Positions 56,290-64,000 of a stretch of 64,000 nucleotides of DNA are shown piece by piece. This stretch comes from Candidatus Scatomorpha intestinavium (GTDB taxonomy: Bacteria > Bacillota > Clostridia > Oscillospirales > Oscillospiraceae): positions 1-64,000 of the forward strand of contig DVGA01000041.1 in NCBI GenBank assembly GCA_018712985.1, written 5' to 3'. Made by a program: the position numbers and the translations under genes. Every line of letters begins with the position of its first letter. Position 1 is the stretch's first letter. Below the pieces are notes generated by a model that had not been told where the DNA came from, did not search any database, and was given only the letters and a program-made list of their open reading frames with translations.

Positions 56290-56424
56290 ATGAAGTCAGA
56301 CGGTTACTGGGCGCTGTTCGTAGAAACGGGCGCGCCGGTCTGCTATCTGCTCAGCCGGGCATACCGCGCAAAAGAGACGGAGCGAAAGCGTGGCAAGAGG
56401 GCGGGGGAAAAACCGCCCTGCTGA
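56290..56424 (+). CDS. Short YqzL-like protein (44 aa)
   Basis: MKSDGYWALFVETGAPVCYLLSRAYRAKETERKRGKRAGEKPPC; sits between era and recO where yqzL occurs in Firmicutes; W-x-LF-x-x-TG-x-x-x-x-YLL pattern. Below the ORF-track length cutoff. Confidence 0.65.
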   Translation: MKSDGYWALFVETGAPVCYLLSRAYRAKETERKRGKRAGEKPPC

Positions 56425-56439
56425 CGGAGGAGATACATA

Positions 56440-57195
56440 ATGTTTCTTACCACCCGCGGACTTGTACTGCGCGAGGCAAAATACAAGGAGTCCGACAAGA
56501 TACTCACCATCCTCACCGCGGAGGAGGGCAAAATAACGGCGAAGGCGCGCGGGGTCGCGCGCACGCGCAGCAAGCTGTCCGCCGCAACGCAGCTTTACGG
56601 CTATTCCGAATTCACGCTCTTTGGCAACCGGGGCATGTGGACGGTGAACGAGGCGGAGAGCATCGAGGCATTCAGGCCGCTAAGGGAGGACATAAAGCGC
56701 CTGGCCCTCGCGGGCTATATCTGCGAGCTGCTCGAGGCCGTGTCGGACGAGGACTGCCCGGAGCCGGAGATGCTGCAGCTCGGGCTGAACAGCCTGTACG
56801 CCCTGGCGAACAAGCTGGCCACGAGGGACGTTGTAAAGGCGGTTTTTGAGCTGCGGCTCATGTGTATCGCGGGATACAGGCCCGAGTTAGAGGCCTGCGC
56901 GGCCTGCGGCAGGGAGGATATGGACGAAGGCGTGCTCGTTCCCGAGCACGGTGAGCTCTATTGCGGCGAATGCCGCAGGGGCGGCGGGCTGAAGGTGGAC
57001 CGCGCGGTGCTCTCCGCGATGAGGTACATCATAAACGCCGAGCCGAAGAAGATTTTCGCTTTTGAACTGGACGGGGCGGCGGAGGAGCGGCTCGCCTCGG
57101 TGTGCGAGGCCTACGCGCTCTTTGAGCTGGACAGGCCGTTCAGGAGCCTTGACTATTACAAAAATTTGAGGGAAACCGAAGATGACGCAATATGA
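56440..57195 (+). CDS. recO: DNA repair protein RecO
   Basis: TTRGLVLREAKYKESDKILTILTAEEGKITAKARGVARTRSKLSAATQLYGYSEFTLF; CAACGREDMDEGVLVPEHGELYCGECR zinc site. Confidence 0.96.
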   Translation: MFLTTRGLVLREAKYKESDKILTILTAEEGKITAKARGVARTRSKLSAATQLYGYSEFTLFGNRGMWTVNEAESIEAFRPLREDIKRLALAGYICELLEAVSDEDCPEPEMLQLGLNSLYALANKLATRDVVKAVFELRLMCIAGYRPELEACAACGREDMDEGVLVPEHGELYCGECRRGGGLKVDRAVLSAMRYIINAEPKKIFAFELDGAAEERLASVCEAYALFELDRPFRSLDYYKNLRETEDDAI

Positions 57196-59557
57196 AAAAT
57201 CCTGCGCCACGCTCGAGCTGCCCGCCATACTCGAGCAGCTTGCACAGAGGGCCGTCAGCAGCGCCGCAAAGGAGCGCGCGGCGGCTCTCGGGCCGTCTTC
57301 GGACGCCGCGGAGGTGAAAAAGCGCCTTGCCGAGACGAGCGCCGCCCGCACCATGATGGTGACGCGGGGCAGCCCGTCCTTTTCCGGCGTGAAGGACGTG
57401 CGCGCAAGCCTGCAGCGGGCGGACATGGGCGGGGTGCTGAACATACGCGAGCTCATGGACATAGCCGGGGTGCTGACATCGGCGAGGCTCGTCAGGGGAT
57501 ATGCCTCCGACGGGGCAAAGGGCGAGGGGAGCTGCATAGACTACCTTTTCAACTCCCTTCAGACCAACCGATTCCTTGAGGACAAGATCACCTCCTCCAT
57601 CGCGGGGGAGGACGAGATAGCGGACGCGGCGAGCAGCGAGCTGGCCGGGATACGGCGGCTGATACGCGCCGCCAGCGCGCGCGTAAGGGACGCGCTGCAG
57701 AAGATCATCTCTTCGCCGAGCTATGCCAAGGCGCTGCAGGACCCAATAATAACTACGCGCTCCGAGCGCTTTGTCGTCCCGGTGAAGGCGGAGTTCAAGT
57801 CCGCCGTGCCGGGCCTTGTGCACGATGTGTCGAGCTCGGGCGCGACGCTTTTCATAGAGCCGATGGCGGCCGTGAAGGCGAACAACGAGCTGCGCGAGCT
57901 GCGGGCCAGGGAAAAGGCGGAAATCGAACGGATACTGGCCGAGCTCTCCGCGGACTGCGCCGAACACGCGGACGACATATCGCGCGATTTCGGGATACTT
58001 GTGCAGCTCGACCTGATTTTCGCCAAGGCAAAGCTGAGCTATGAGCTCGACGCCGTGGAGCCGGAGCTCTCTGAGCGGGAGATACGCCTGCGCCGCGCGC
58101 GGCACCCGCTGCTCCCAAAGGACAAGGCGGTGCCGATCGACCTCTTGCTCGGCGGGGACTACGACACACTGGTAATCACCGGCCCGAACACCGGCGGCAA
58201 GACGGTCACGCTTAAAACGATCGGCCTATTCTGCGTCATGGCGGCCTGCGGGCTGCACATACCGGCCGCGGACGGCAGCGCCGTGCCCGTGTTCAGGTCC
58301 GTACTCGCAGACATAGGCGACGAGCAGAGTATAGAGCAGAGCCTTTCCACGTTTTCCTCGCACATGACAAACATTGTGCGCATACTTGAGGAGTGTGGGG
58401 AGAATACGCTCATACTCTTCGATGAGCTGGGCGCCGGCACCGACCCCACCGAGGGCGCGGCCCTGGCCATATCCATCATCGAGTACGCGCGCTCGCGCGG
58501 CGCCACGATAGCGGCCACCACGCACTATGCGGAGCTGAAGGTCTATGCCACGAACGCCAAAGGCGTAATGAACGCCTCCTGCGAGTTCGACGTGGCCACG
58601 CTGAGGCCGACATACCGCCTGCTCGTGGGTATACCGGGGAAGTCGAACGCATTTGCGATTTCGGAGCGTCTCGGCGTGCCGGAGGAGATAATCGCGGACG
58701 CGAAATCGCGCATCGGCACCGAGACTGCGAGCTTTGAGGCCACGATCGAAAAGCTTGAGCAGGCCCGGCAGGCGCTCGAGCGCGACCGCGACGCCGAACA
58801 GAAGAAGCTCCGCGAGGCGGAGGAGAACCGCAAGGAGTCGGCAAAGCTGCGCATCGAGCTGGAGCTGCGGCTGGAGAAGGCCGAGCTGAAGGCGAGGCGC
58901 GACGCGGAGCGGATCATTTCCGAGGCGCGGGAGACGGCGGAGGCCGCCTTTGCAGAGATCGACGAGATGCGCTCGAGGGCGAATGATGAGGAGGACCACC
59001 GCAGCGCAAACGAGGCGCGGGCAGCCCTGCGCCGGAGGCTCAACGAAGCCGAGGAGAAGTTTGCCGAGCGCTCGGCGATGCCGGAGGAGCGGCGCGGGCC
59101 GACAAGGCCGGCCGAGGCCGGGGACACCGTGGAGATACTCTCCATGGGGGTCAAGGCCACGGTGAACGAGGTCACGAAGGACGGGAACCTTGTACTGCAG
59201 GCCGGGAGCATGCACATGATGGCCAAGCAGAGCGAGGTCCGCGTTACGGAGCGGGAAAAGCCGAAAAAACAGCCGGCTTCGTCCCCGTCCTCCGGGGCAT
59301 TCAGGGCGGTCTCCACCGCGAGCGAGCTCGACCTGCGCGGCATGGACACGCTGGAGGCCGTGACGGTGCTCGAGCAGTTTATAGACGCCGCAGTGATGGG
59401 CAAGCTCACAACGGTGAGGGTCATACACGGCAAGGGCACCGGCGCACTGCGCCAGGCCGTCCAGGCATCGCTGAAGCGCAACAGGGCCGTCAAGAGTTTC
59501 CGGCTCGGGCGCTACGGCGAGGGCGAGAGCGGCGTAACTGTGGTGGAACTGAAATAA
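57182..59557 (+). CDS. mutS2: Endonuclease MutS2
   Basis: TGPNTGGKTVTLKTIGLFCVMAACGLHIPAADGSAVPVF; LDELGAGTDPTEGAALA; C-terminal Smr domain LDLRGMDTLEAVTVLEQFIDAAVMGKLTTVRVIHGKGTGALRQAV. Confidence 0.97.
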   Translation: MTQYEKSCATLELPAILEQLAQRAVSSAAKERAAALGPSSDAAEVKKRLAETSAARTMMVTRGSPSFSGVKDVRASLQRADMGGVLNIRELMDIAGVLTSARLVRGYASDGAKGEGSCIDYLFNSLQTNRFLEDKITSSIAGEDEIADAASSELAGIRRLIRAASARVRDALQKIISSPSYAKALQDPIITTRSERFVVPVKAEFKSAVPGLVHDVSSSGATLFIEPMAAVKANNELRELRAREKAEIERILAELSADCAEHADDISRDFGILVQLDLIFAKAKLSYELDAVEPELSEREIRLRRARHPLLPKDKAVPIDLLLGGDYDTLVITGPNTGGKTVTLKTIGLFCVMAACGLHIPAADGSAVPVFRSVLADIGDEQSIEQSLSTFSSHMTNIVRILEECGENTLILFDELGAGTDPTEGAALAISIIEYARSRGATIAATTHYAELKVYATNAKGVMNASCEFDVATLRPTYRLLVGIPGKSNAFAISERLGVPEEIIADAKSRIGTETASFEATIEKLEQARQALERDRDAEQKKLREAEENRKESAKLRIELELRLEKAELKARRDAERIISEARETAEAAFAEIDEMRSRANDEEDHRSANEARAALRRRLNEAEEKFAERSAMPEERRGPTRPAEAGDTVEILSMGVKATVNEVTKDGNLVLQAGSMHMMAKQSEVRVTEREKPKKQPASSPSSGAFRAVSTASELDLRGMDTLEAVTVLEQFIDAAVMGKLTTVRVIHGKGTGALRQAVQASLKRNRAVKSFRLGRYGEGESGVTVVELK

Positions 59558-59613
59558 ACGCGGCATTGCGCCGGTGCGGGCATTGTTGATTTCAACGAAT
59601 CGGGCAAAATCAG

Positions 59614-59642
59614 TTGACGTTCCATTTGAAATTTGGTATTCT
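59614..59642 (+). promoter_or_regulatory. Sigma-A promoter TTGACG-17-TATTCT upstream of HPr
   Basis: Consensus-like hexamers with a 17-nt spacer ~57 nt upstream of the HPr start. Confidence 0.7.
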
Positions 59643-59698
59643 ATATGTGTAAAAGGCCTGAAAAGCCTCAGGCCGGGGTTGTGGAAGGAGTGGCTTGA

Positions 59699-59962
59699 GT
59701 GATATCCAAAGAGGTAGTCATAAACAACCAGGTAGGTCTTCACGCGAGGCCTGCGACCTTTTTCATTCAAAAGGCCAATGAGTTCAAAAGCAGCATATGG
59801 ATCGAAAAGGACGACCGCCGCGTGAACGCCAAGAGCCTTCTGGGCGTGCTTTCCCTCGGCATCGTCAAGGGGACGGCTGTTAAGATCTTAGCCGACGGTG
59901 TTGATGAAAGCGCGGCTATCGCTACGCTGTCGGAGCTTATCGACTCGAATTTCTCTGAGTGA
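59699..59962 (+). CDS. HPr family phosphocarrier protein
   Basis: VVINNQVGLHARPATFFIQKANEFKSSIWIEKDDRRVNAKSLLGVLSLGIVKGTAVKI: His active site GLHARPA and Ser site AKSLLGV. GTG start. Confidence 0.95.
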   Translation: MISKEVVINNQVGLHARPATFFIQKANEFKSSIWIEKDDRRVNAKSLLGVLSLGIVKGTAVKILADGVDESAAIATLSELIDSNFSE

Positions 59963-59986
59963 TCCGCGCAGATATCTGGCGGGGGC

Positions 59987-61879
59987 ATGCGCAGCGCGCC
60001 TTTGGGCGCCGCTCGCGGCCCCCTTTTTTATTTGCCGTTACGGGAGGTGGCTGCTACGGAAAACGCTGACGGGCGCATATCCGCGCTGCGCGAAAAGGCT
60101 AACGCGCTGCCGCTGCTGCCGGGCGTGTATATCATGAAGGACTCGCGCGGCGAGGTGATATACGTCGGCAAGGCAAAGGCGCTGAAAAACCGCGTTACGA
60201 GCTATTTCCGCGGGGAGCACCTGCCGAAGGTCGCCGCGATGGTGGCAAAGGTTGAGGATTTCGACGTCATCGTCGTGAACAGCGAGTTCGAGGCGCTCGT
60301 GCTTGAGAATTCGCTGATAAAGCGGCACAGGCCGCACTACAACATCCTTCTGAAGGACGACAAGGGCTATCCCTTCATCAGGCTGGACACGGAAAAGGAG
60401 TATCCGGTCTTTACGCTTGTGAACAAAACGGCCAAGGACTCGGCGAAATATTACGGCCCCTTCGGCGGCAGGGCGCAGACAAAGGACATAATAGATACGG
60501 TCTGCAAGGCGCTGAAGCTGCCGACCTGCTCGCGGAAATTCCCGCGGGACATCGGCAAGGAGCGGCCATGCCTGAACTATCATATGGGCGCGTGCGCCGG
60601 CTGGTGCCTCAGCGCGCTGAGCAGCGAGGCCTACCGCCGCGCGATAGACGAGGCGGAGCTCATATTCTCCGGAAAGACGAAGGAGCTGACCAGCCGCCTG
60701 ACCGAGCAGATGGAGGCGGCGTCGGAGGAGATGAGGTTCGAGGCCGCGGCCGCGCTGCGCGACAGGATAAGGGCCATAGAGGGCCTCGGGAACAGGCAGC
60801 GCGTCATCTCCGCGGTGTATGCGGACACGGACGCCGTGGGTTTTTACCGCGGGGCAAGGAGCTGCTTTTCCGTGCTGCACTTCGTGGGCGGGGACCTGGC
60901 GGCGAAGGATTTCGAGCTGATGGACGAGCCGCTCGAGGACGACGCCGAGGCGCTCTCCGGGCTGGTGAGGCAGTATTACTCCCAGCGCGGGGCCTGGCCG
61001 AAGTTCATCCTGCTGCCCGTTGAGGTGGAGGATGGGGACGCTCTCTCACGGCTGTTCAGCGAGGCCGCCGGGAGGAAGGTGAGCGTGGAGACGCCGCGGC
61101 GCGGCGACCGCCTGCGCCTGGTGGAGAGCGCCATGACCAACGCCAGGGAAGAGGGCGAGAGGGCTGCCACGGCGGCTCAGAAGACGCTCAAAACGCTCGA
61201 GTGGCTCCAGCGGACGCTCGGGCTGGACGCCGCGCCGGAGCGCATAGAGGCCTTTGACGTTTCAAACCTCGGAGACGAGGGCATAGTCGCGGCAATGACT
61301 GTTTTTGTCCGCGGCAGGCCGCTCAAGCGCGATTACCGCAAGTTCAAGATGAAGGAGATAACCGCGCAGGACGACTACGGCTCGATGCGCGAGGCCGTGG
61401 GGCGCCGGCTGCAGCGCTATCTGGACGGGGACGAGAAGTTCGCGCCGCTGCCGGACCTGCTGCTGATAGACGGCGGGGCCGTACACGCCGCGGCGGCGCG
61501 GGACGTGGCTGTTTCGCTGGGGCTGCAGCTTCTGATTTACGGCATGGTAAAGGACGACCGCCACCGCACAAGGGCGCTCGTGACGCCGGACGGCGAGGAA
61601 ATAGGCATTTCCGCGAACCCGGCGGTGTTCGCCCTGATAGGCACGATACAGGAGGAGACGCACCGCTTCGCAATAGAGTACCAGCGTTCGCTGCGCTCGG
61701 CAAAGCTCCACTCGGAGCTCGACGGAATAAAGGGCGTGGGAGCAAAGCGGAAGGCGGAGCTCATGAAGGCCTTCGGCACGGTGAAGGCAATAAAGGCCGC
61801 GACGCTGGACGAGCTTGCGGCCGCCGTGCCGAAAAACACGGCCGAGGCCGTGTACAGGCATTATCACGGGGAGGAGTGA
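59987..61879 (+). CDS. uvrC: Excinuclease ABC subunit UvrC (start uncertain; could begin near 60045)
   Basis: LPLLPGVYIMKDSRGEVIYVGKAKALKNRVTSYF GIY-YIG domain; ERIEAFDVSNLGDEGIVAAMTVFVRGRPLKRDYRKFKMK; C-terminal HhH. Confidence 0.96.
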   Translation: MRSAPLGAARGPLFYLPLREVAATENADGRISALREKANALPLLPGVYIMKDSRGEVIYVGKAKALKNRVTSYFRGEHLPKVAAMVAKVEDFDVIVVNSEFEALVLENSLIKRHRPHYNILLKDDKGYPFIRLDTEKEYPVFTLVNKTAKDSAKYYGPFGGRAQTKDIIDTVCKALKLPTCSRKFPRDIGKERPCLNYHMGACAGWCLSALSSEAYRRAIDEAELIFSGKTKELTSRLTEQMEAASEEMRFEAAAALRDRIRAIEGLGNRQRVISAVYADTDAVGFYRGARSCFSVLHFVGGDLAAKDFELMDEPLEDDAEALSGLVRQYYSQRGAWPKFILLPVEVEDGDALSRLFSEAAGRKVSVETPRRGDRLRLVESAMTNAREEGERAATAAQKTLKTLEWLQRTLGLDAAPERIEAFDVSNLGDEGIVAAMTVFVRGRPLKRDYRKFKMKEITAQDDYGSMREAVGRRLQRYLDGDEKFAPLPDLLLIDGGAVHAAAARDVAVSLGLQLLIYGMVKDDRHRTRALVTPDGEEIGISANPAVFALIGTIQEETHRFAIEYQRSLRSAKLHSELDGIKGVGAKRKAELMKAFGTVKAIKAATLDELAAAVPKNTAEAVYRHYHGEE

Positions 61880-61884
61880 GACGC

Positions 61885-62427
61885 ATGCGCGTCATTACCG
61901 GAAAGGCAAGGGGCAGGAAGCTCCGCGAGCCGAAGGGGATGGATATACGGCCCACCACCGACATGGTGAAGGAGGCGGTGTTCAACATCCTGCAGTTCGA
62001 GCTCGAGGACGCGAGGGTGCTCGACCTGTTTGCCGGGACGGGGCAGCTGGGCATCGAGGCGCTCTCGCGCGGCGCGGCGGAGGCCGTGTTCGTGGACGGA
62101 AGCAGCGCCGCCATAAGGATTGTTAAGGAAAACCTTGAGCTCTGCGGCTTTAAGGCGAAGGTCCTGCAGGGAGACGCAATAGGCTATCTGCCGGCGCTGG
62201 GCAAGTTCGACATTGTATTCCTCGACCCGCCCTATGATTCCGATTTGCTCGAAAAGGCCCTGAAAGTTATCGAAAATGTTGACTTATTGTCCGGCGGTGG
62301 TATAATTGTCTGCGAAAGCAGGAGCCAGGCCGTCCTGCCCGCGCCGGGGGAAAACTATTCCGTGGAGCTGGAGCGGAGGTACGGCAAGGTGAAAATTACT
62401 GTTATCAGAAGGAAACTGGACACATGA
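61885..62427 (+). CDS. rsmD: 16S rRNA (guanine(966)-N(2))-methyltransferase RsmD
   Basis: MRVITGKARGRKLREPKGMDIRPTTDMVKEAVFNIL; VLDLFAGTGQLGIEALSRGA; FLDPPYDSDLLEKAL. Confidence 0.96.
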   Translation: MRVITGKARGRKLREPKGMDIRPTTDMVKEAVFNILQFELEDARVLDLFAGTGQLGIEALSRGAAEAVFVDGSSAAIRIVKENLELCGFKAKVLQGDAIGYLPALGKFDIVFLDPPYDSDLLEKALKVIENVDLLSGGGIIVCESRSQAVLPAPGENYSVELERRYGKVKITVIRRKLDT

Positions 62428-62912
62428 GGACTGCTATCTGCCCAGGCAGCTTTGACCCGATAACCCTCGGGCACCTGAATATCATAAGGCGCACGGCGCG
62501 GATTTTTGACGAGGTCGTCGTCCTGGTCATGTTCAACGCCAGCAAGACCTCGCCGATGTTCACCATCGACGAGCGCGTGGAGCAGATCGGTCGCGTCGTG
62601 GCGCACCTGAGCAACGTTACTGTGGAGTCGTACGGCGGGCTGCTCGCGGAGTACGCGCGCCGGTTTGAGCACCCGGTGATAGTCAAGGGCCTCAGGGCCA
62701 GCACGGACTTTGAAAACGAGTTCCAGATGGCGCAGATCAACAAGTCGATAAATCCGGCGCTCGAGACGATGTTCCTGACCTCGAGCGAGAAATACACCTT
62801 CCTCAGCTCGTCAATGGTGAGGGAGCTGGCCTCCTACGGCGCTGACCTTTCAACTTTCGTGCCGCGCGAGGTCATCGGGGACATACAGAAAAAGGCTAAA
62901 AGGGGGAAATAA
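62424..62912 (+). CDS. coaD: Pantetheine-phosphate adenylyltransferase
   Basis: AICPGSFDPITLGHLNIIRRTARIFDEVVVLVMFNASK; VIVKGLRASTDFENEFQMAQINKSINPALETMFLTSSEKYTFLSSSMVREL. Confidence 0.98.
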   Translation: MRTAICPGSFDPITLGHLNIIRRTARIFDEVVVLVMFNASKTSPMFTIDERVEQIGRVVAHLSNVTVESYGGLLAEYARRFEHPVIVKGLRASTDFENEFQMAQINKSINPALETMFLTSSEKYTFLSSSMVRELASYGADLSTFVPREVIGDIQKKAKRGK

Positions 62913-62914
62913 GC

Positions 62915-63433
62915 GTGGACAACGAGGTCATGGAGCTCATCGACATGCTCTACACCATGGTATCCGAGGCGTGGGGGGTGCCGCTCGGCAACGACAAGTG
63001 CATCGTGGAGCGCGAAAAGGCCCTGAAGCTGATCGAAGAGATAAAGGCCCAGCTCCCGGTGGAGCTCTCCGAGGCCAAGAGGCTCGTCGCGGCGCGCGAC
63101 GAGTTCATCGGCAACGCCAAGCGAGAGGCAGACTCGCTCCGCCGCGCGGCGGAGGAGCGCGCACGCCAGCTAATAGACGAGCAGGAGATCGTGCGCGTTT
63201 CCCAGGCGAAGAGCAACGAGCTGATCGCCAGCGCGGAGAGCCGCTCGCGAGAGCTCAGGCGCGTGGCCACCGAATACGTGGACGACGCTCTCCGCCGCTC
63301 GGAGGAGGCCATGTCCTCCGCGCTCGCCGAGCTGCGAAACGCCCACGCGAGTTTCCGCAGCGCTGCCGGCGCCGGCGCGCCGGCGCGCCAGGCCCAGCCG
63401 AGGGAGCGGAGCGACGCGGAGCAGCAGAGGTAA
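62915..63433 (+). CDS. Coiled-coil protein (hypothetical; ATP-synthase-b/DivIVA-like charged helix)
   Basis: 172 aa, extended charged heptad-like region; GTG start downstream of coaD. Confidence 0.7.
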   Translation: MDNEVMELIDMLYTMVSEAWGVPLGNDKCIVEREKALKLIEEIKAQLPVELSEAKRLVAARDEFIGNAKREADSLRRAAEERARQLIDEQEIVRVSQAKSNELIASAESRSRELRRVATEYVDDALRRSEEAMSSALAELRNAHASFRSAAGAGAPARQAQPRERSDAEQQR

Positions 63434-63477
63434 TTTTTCCCGCGCCAAAAATCGGGAAAACACAATATGTTGAAGGC

Positions 63478-63515
63478 TTTGGCGCCCACTGTACAAGGTG
63501 GGCGCCAAATTTCAT
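63478..63515 (+). terminator. Terminator-like hairpin TTTGGCGCCCAC-tgtacaag-GTGGGCGCCAAA
   Basis: Perfect 12-bp stem after 63433 stop; short T run after. Confidence 0.75.
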
Positions 63516-63588
63516 ACTTAAAGTTCATTTTGCCGGAAAAGCAGTCAAAATCTACTGAAAAATAGGGCAAAAAAATCTTAAAAACCAC

Positions 63589-63617
63589 TTGCATTTTTAC
63601 ACGGGCGCCAATATAAT
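63589..63617 (+). promoter_or_regulatory. Sigma-A promoter TTGCAT-17-TATAAT of the mraZ (dcw) operon
   Basis: Perfect -10, 17-nt spacer. Confidence 0.8.
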
Positions 63618-63627
63618 AAAAGCACTG

Positions 63628-63657
63628 AAGTGGTGCAAAGTGGTGGAAAGTGTTGAA
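63628..63657 (+). promoter_or_regulatory. MraZ operator: three tandem 10-bp repeats AAGTGGTGCA/AAGTGGTGGA/AAGTGTTGAA
   Basis: 10-bp periodic AAGTG direct repeats between the mraZ promoter and mraZ. Confidence 0.8.
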
Positions 63658-63727
63658 ATTGCCCACAGGGTTTCATTCCCGTGGCGCAGGCGACTCCACG
63701 CGCTGCGACGGGAAGGGGGCGGCCGGA

Positions 63728-64000
63728 ATGACAGGTGAATATCAGCACACGCTCGACTCGAAGGGCCGTATTTTCATACCCGCGCGGCTCAGGGAGGAGC
63801 TGGGCGACACCTTTTACCTGACCGTTTCGGACGAGCGCTGCCTCAGGGCGTACAACGCGGAGGGGTGGCAGAGCTTTGTTGACCGTATCCGCACGATGCC
63901 GTATGTCGACCGCAAGAAAATGCGGCCGTTTTTCGCCTGCGCCGCCAAGTGCGAGCTGGACGCCCAGGGCAGGGCGCTGCTGCCGCAGATGCTGCGCGAT
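63728..64000 (+). CDS. mraZ: Division/cell wall cluster transcriptional repressor MraZ (partial, runs off window)
   Basis: MTGEYQHTLDSKGRIFIPARLREELGDTFYLTVSDERCLRAYNAEGWQSF...LDAQGRALLPQMLRD. Confidence 0.96.
   Translation, partial: MTGEYQHTLDSKGRIFIPARLREELGDTFYLTVSDERCLRAYNAEGWQSFVDRIRTMPYVDRKKMRPFFACAAKCELDAQGRALLPQMLRD

Noticed and set aside
58226-59770. 514-aa minus-strand ORF opposite mutS2
   Set aside because: Antisense shadow ORF; the mutS2 reading has full-length conserved motifs.
1-64000. CRISPR arrays, rRNA, tRNA, transposases or integrases
   Set aside because: No spaced direct-repeat array, rRNA-like sequence, convincing tRNA, transposase or integrase motif was seen in the translations or intergenic regions; tRNAscan/ISfinder searches would be needed to exclude them formally.

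Overview
This window is one stretch of a GC-rich chromosome from a spore-forming Firmicute, most likely a Clostridia/Oscillospiraceae-type anaerobe. That placement is inferred from the alpha/beta SASP, BofA, YlbJ, YqfC and YqfD genes plus the typical era-recO-mutS2 and rsmD-coaD neighbourhoods. From left to right: (1) ~0-20 kb is a catabolic/accessory locus. It holds a partial CoA-disulfide-reductase-like gene, an L-fucose-isomerase-like protein, Fe-ADH, divergent LysR, DapA/NanA-family aldolase, PfkB (KDG-kinase-like), HAD phosphatase, D-2-hydroxyacid dehydrogenase, TAXI-TRAP transporter, split transketolase, two zinc MDR dehydrogenases, YhcH/YiaL, a tripartite tricarboxylate transporter and an SDR. 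(2) ~20.1-20.3 kb carries an SLH-domain remnant with an apparent frameshift. (3) 20.4-24.8 kb is a CydDC-like ABC pair plus YgbA_NO and YbaN/DUF454 genes behind a promoter overlapped by a repeated operator-like motif. (4) ~25 kb has a YjdF-family gene with a structured leader (candidate yjdF riboswitch) and a SASP gene. (5) 25.8-32.4 kb has a HAD gene, a heterodimeric ABC exporter with MarR, LysR, BofA and DUF2508. (6) 32.8-37.3 kb is a parE/parC-type topoisomerase pair separated by a small membrane zinc-ribbon ORF. (7) 37.3-64 kb is mostly housekeeping: YitT, LUD, transglutaminase lipoprotein, SpoU MTase, dprA, topA, trmFO, plsX, acpP, rnc, radical SAM, ylbJ, yqfC, yqfD, phoH, MTase, M32 peptidase, ybeY, era, yqzL-like, recO, mutS2, HPr, uvrC, rsmD, coaD, and mraZ with its operator repeats. 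I saw no CRISPR array, rRNA or convincing tRNA, and no intact mobile element. No single wholly new system can be proven by eye. The best leads are the metalloregulator-like CydDC/YgbA/YbaN operon, the yjdF leader, the LysR palindrome family, the two-transporter split-transketolase catabolic locus, and an orphan intergenic transcript candidate near 32.4-32.64 kb.
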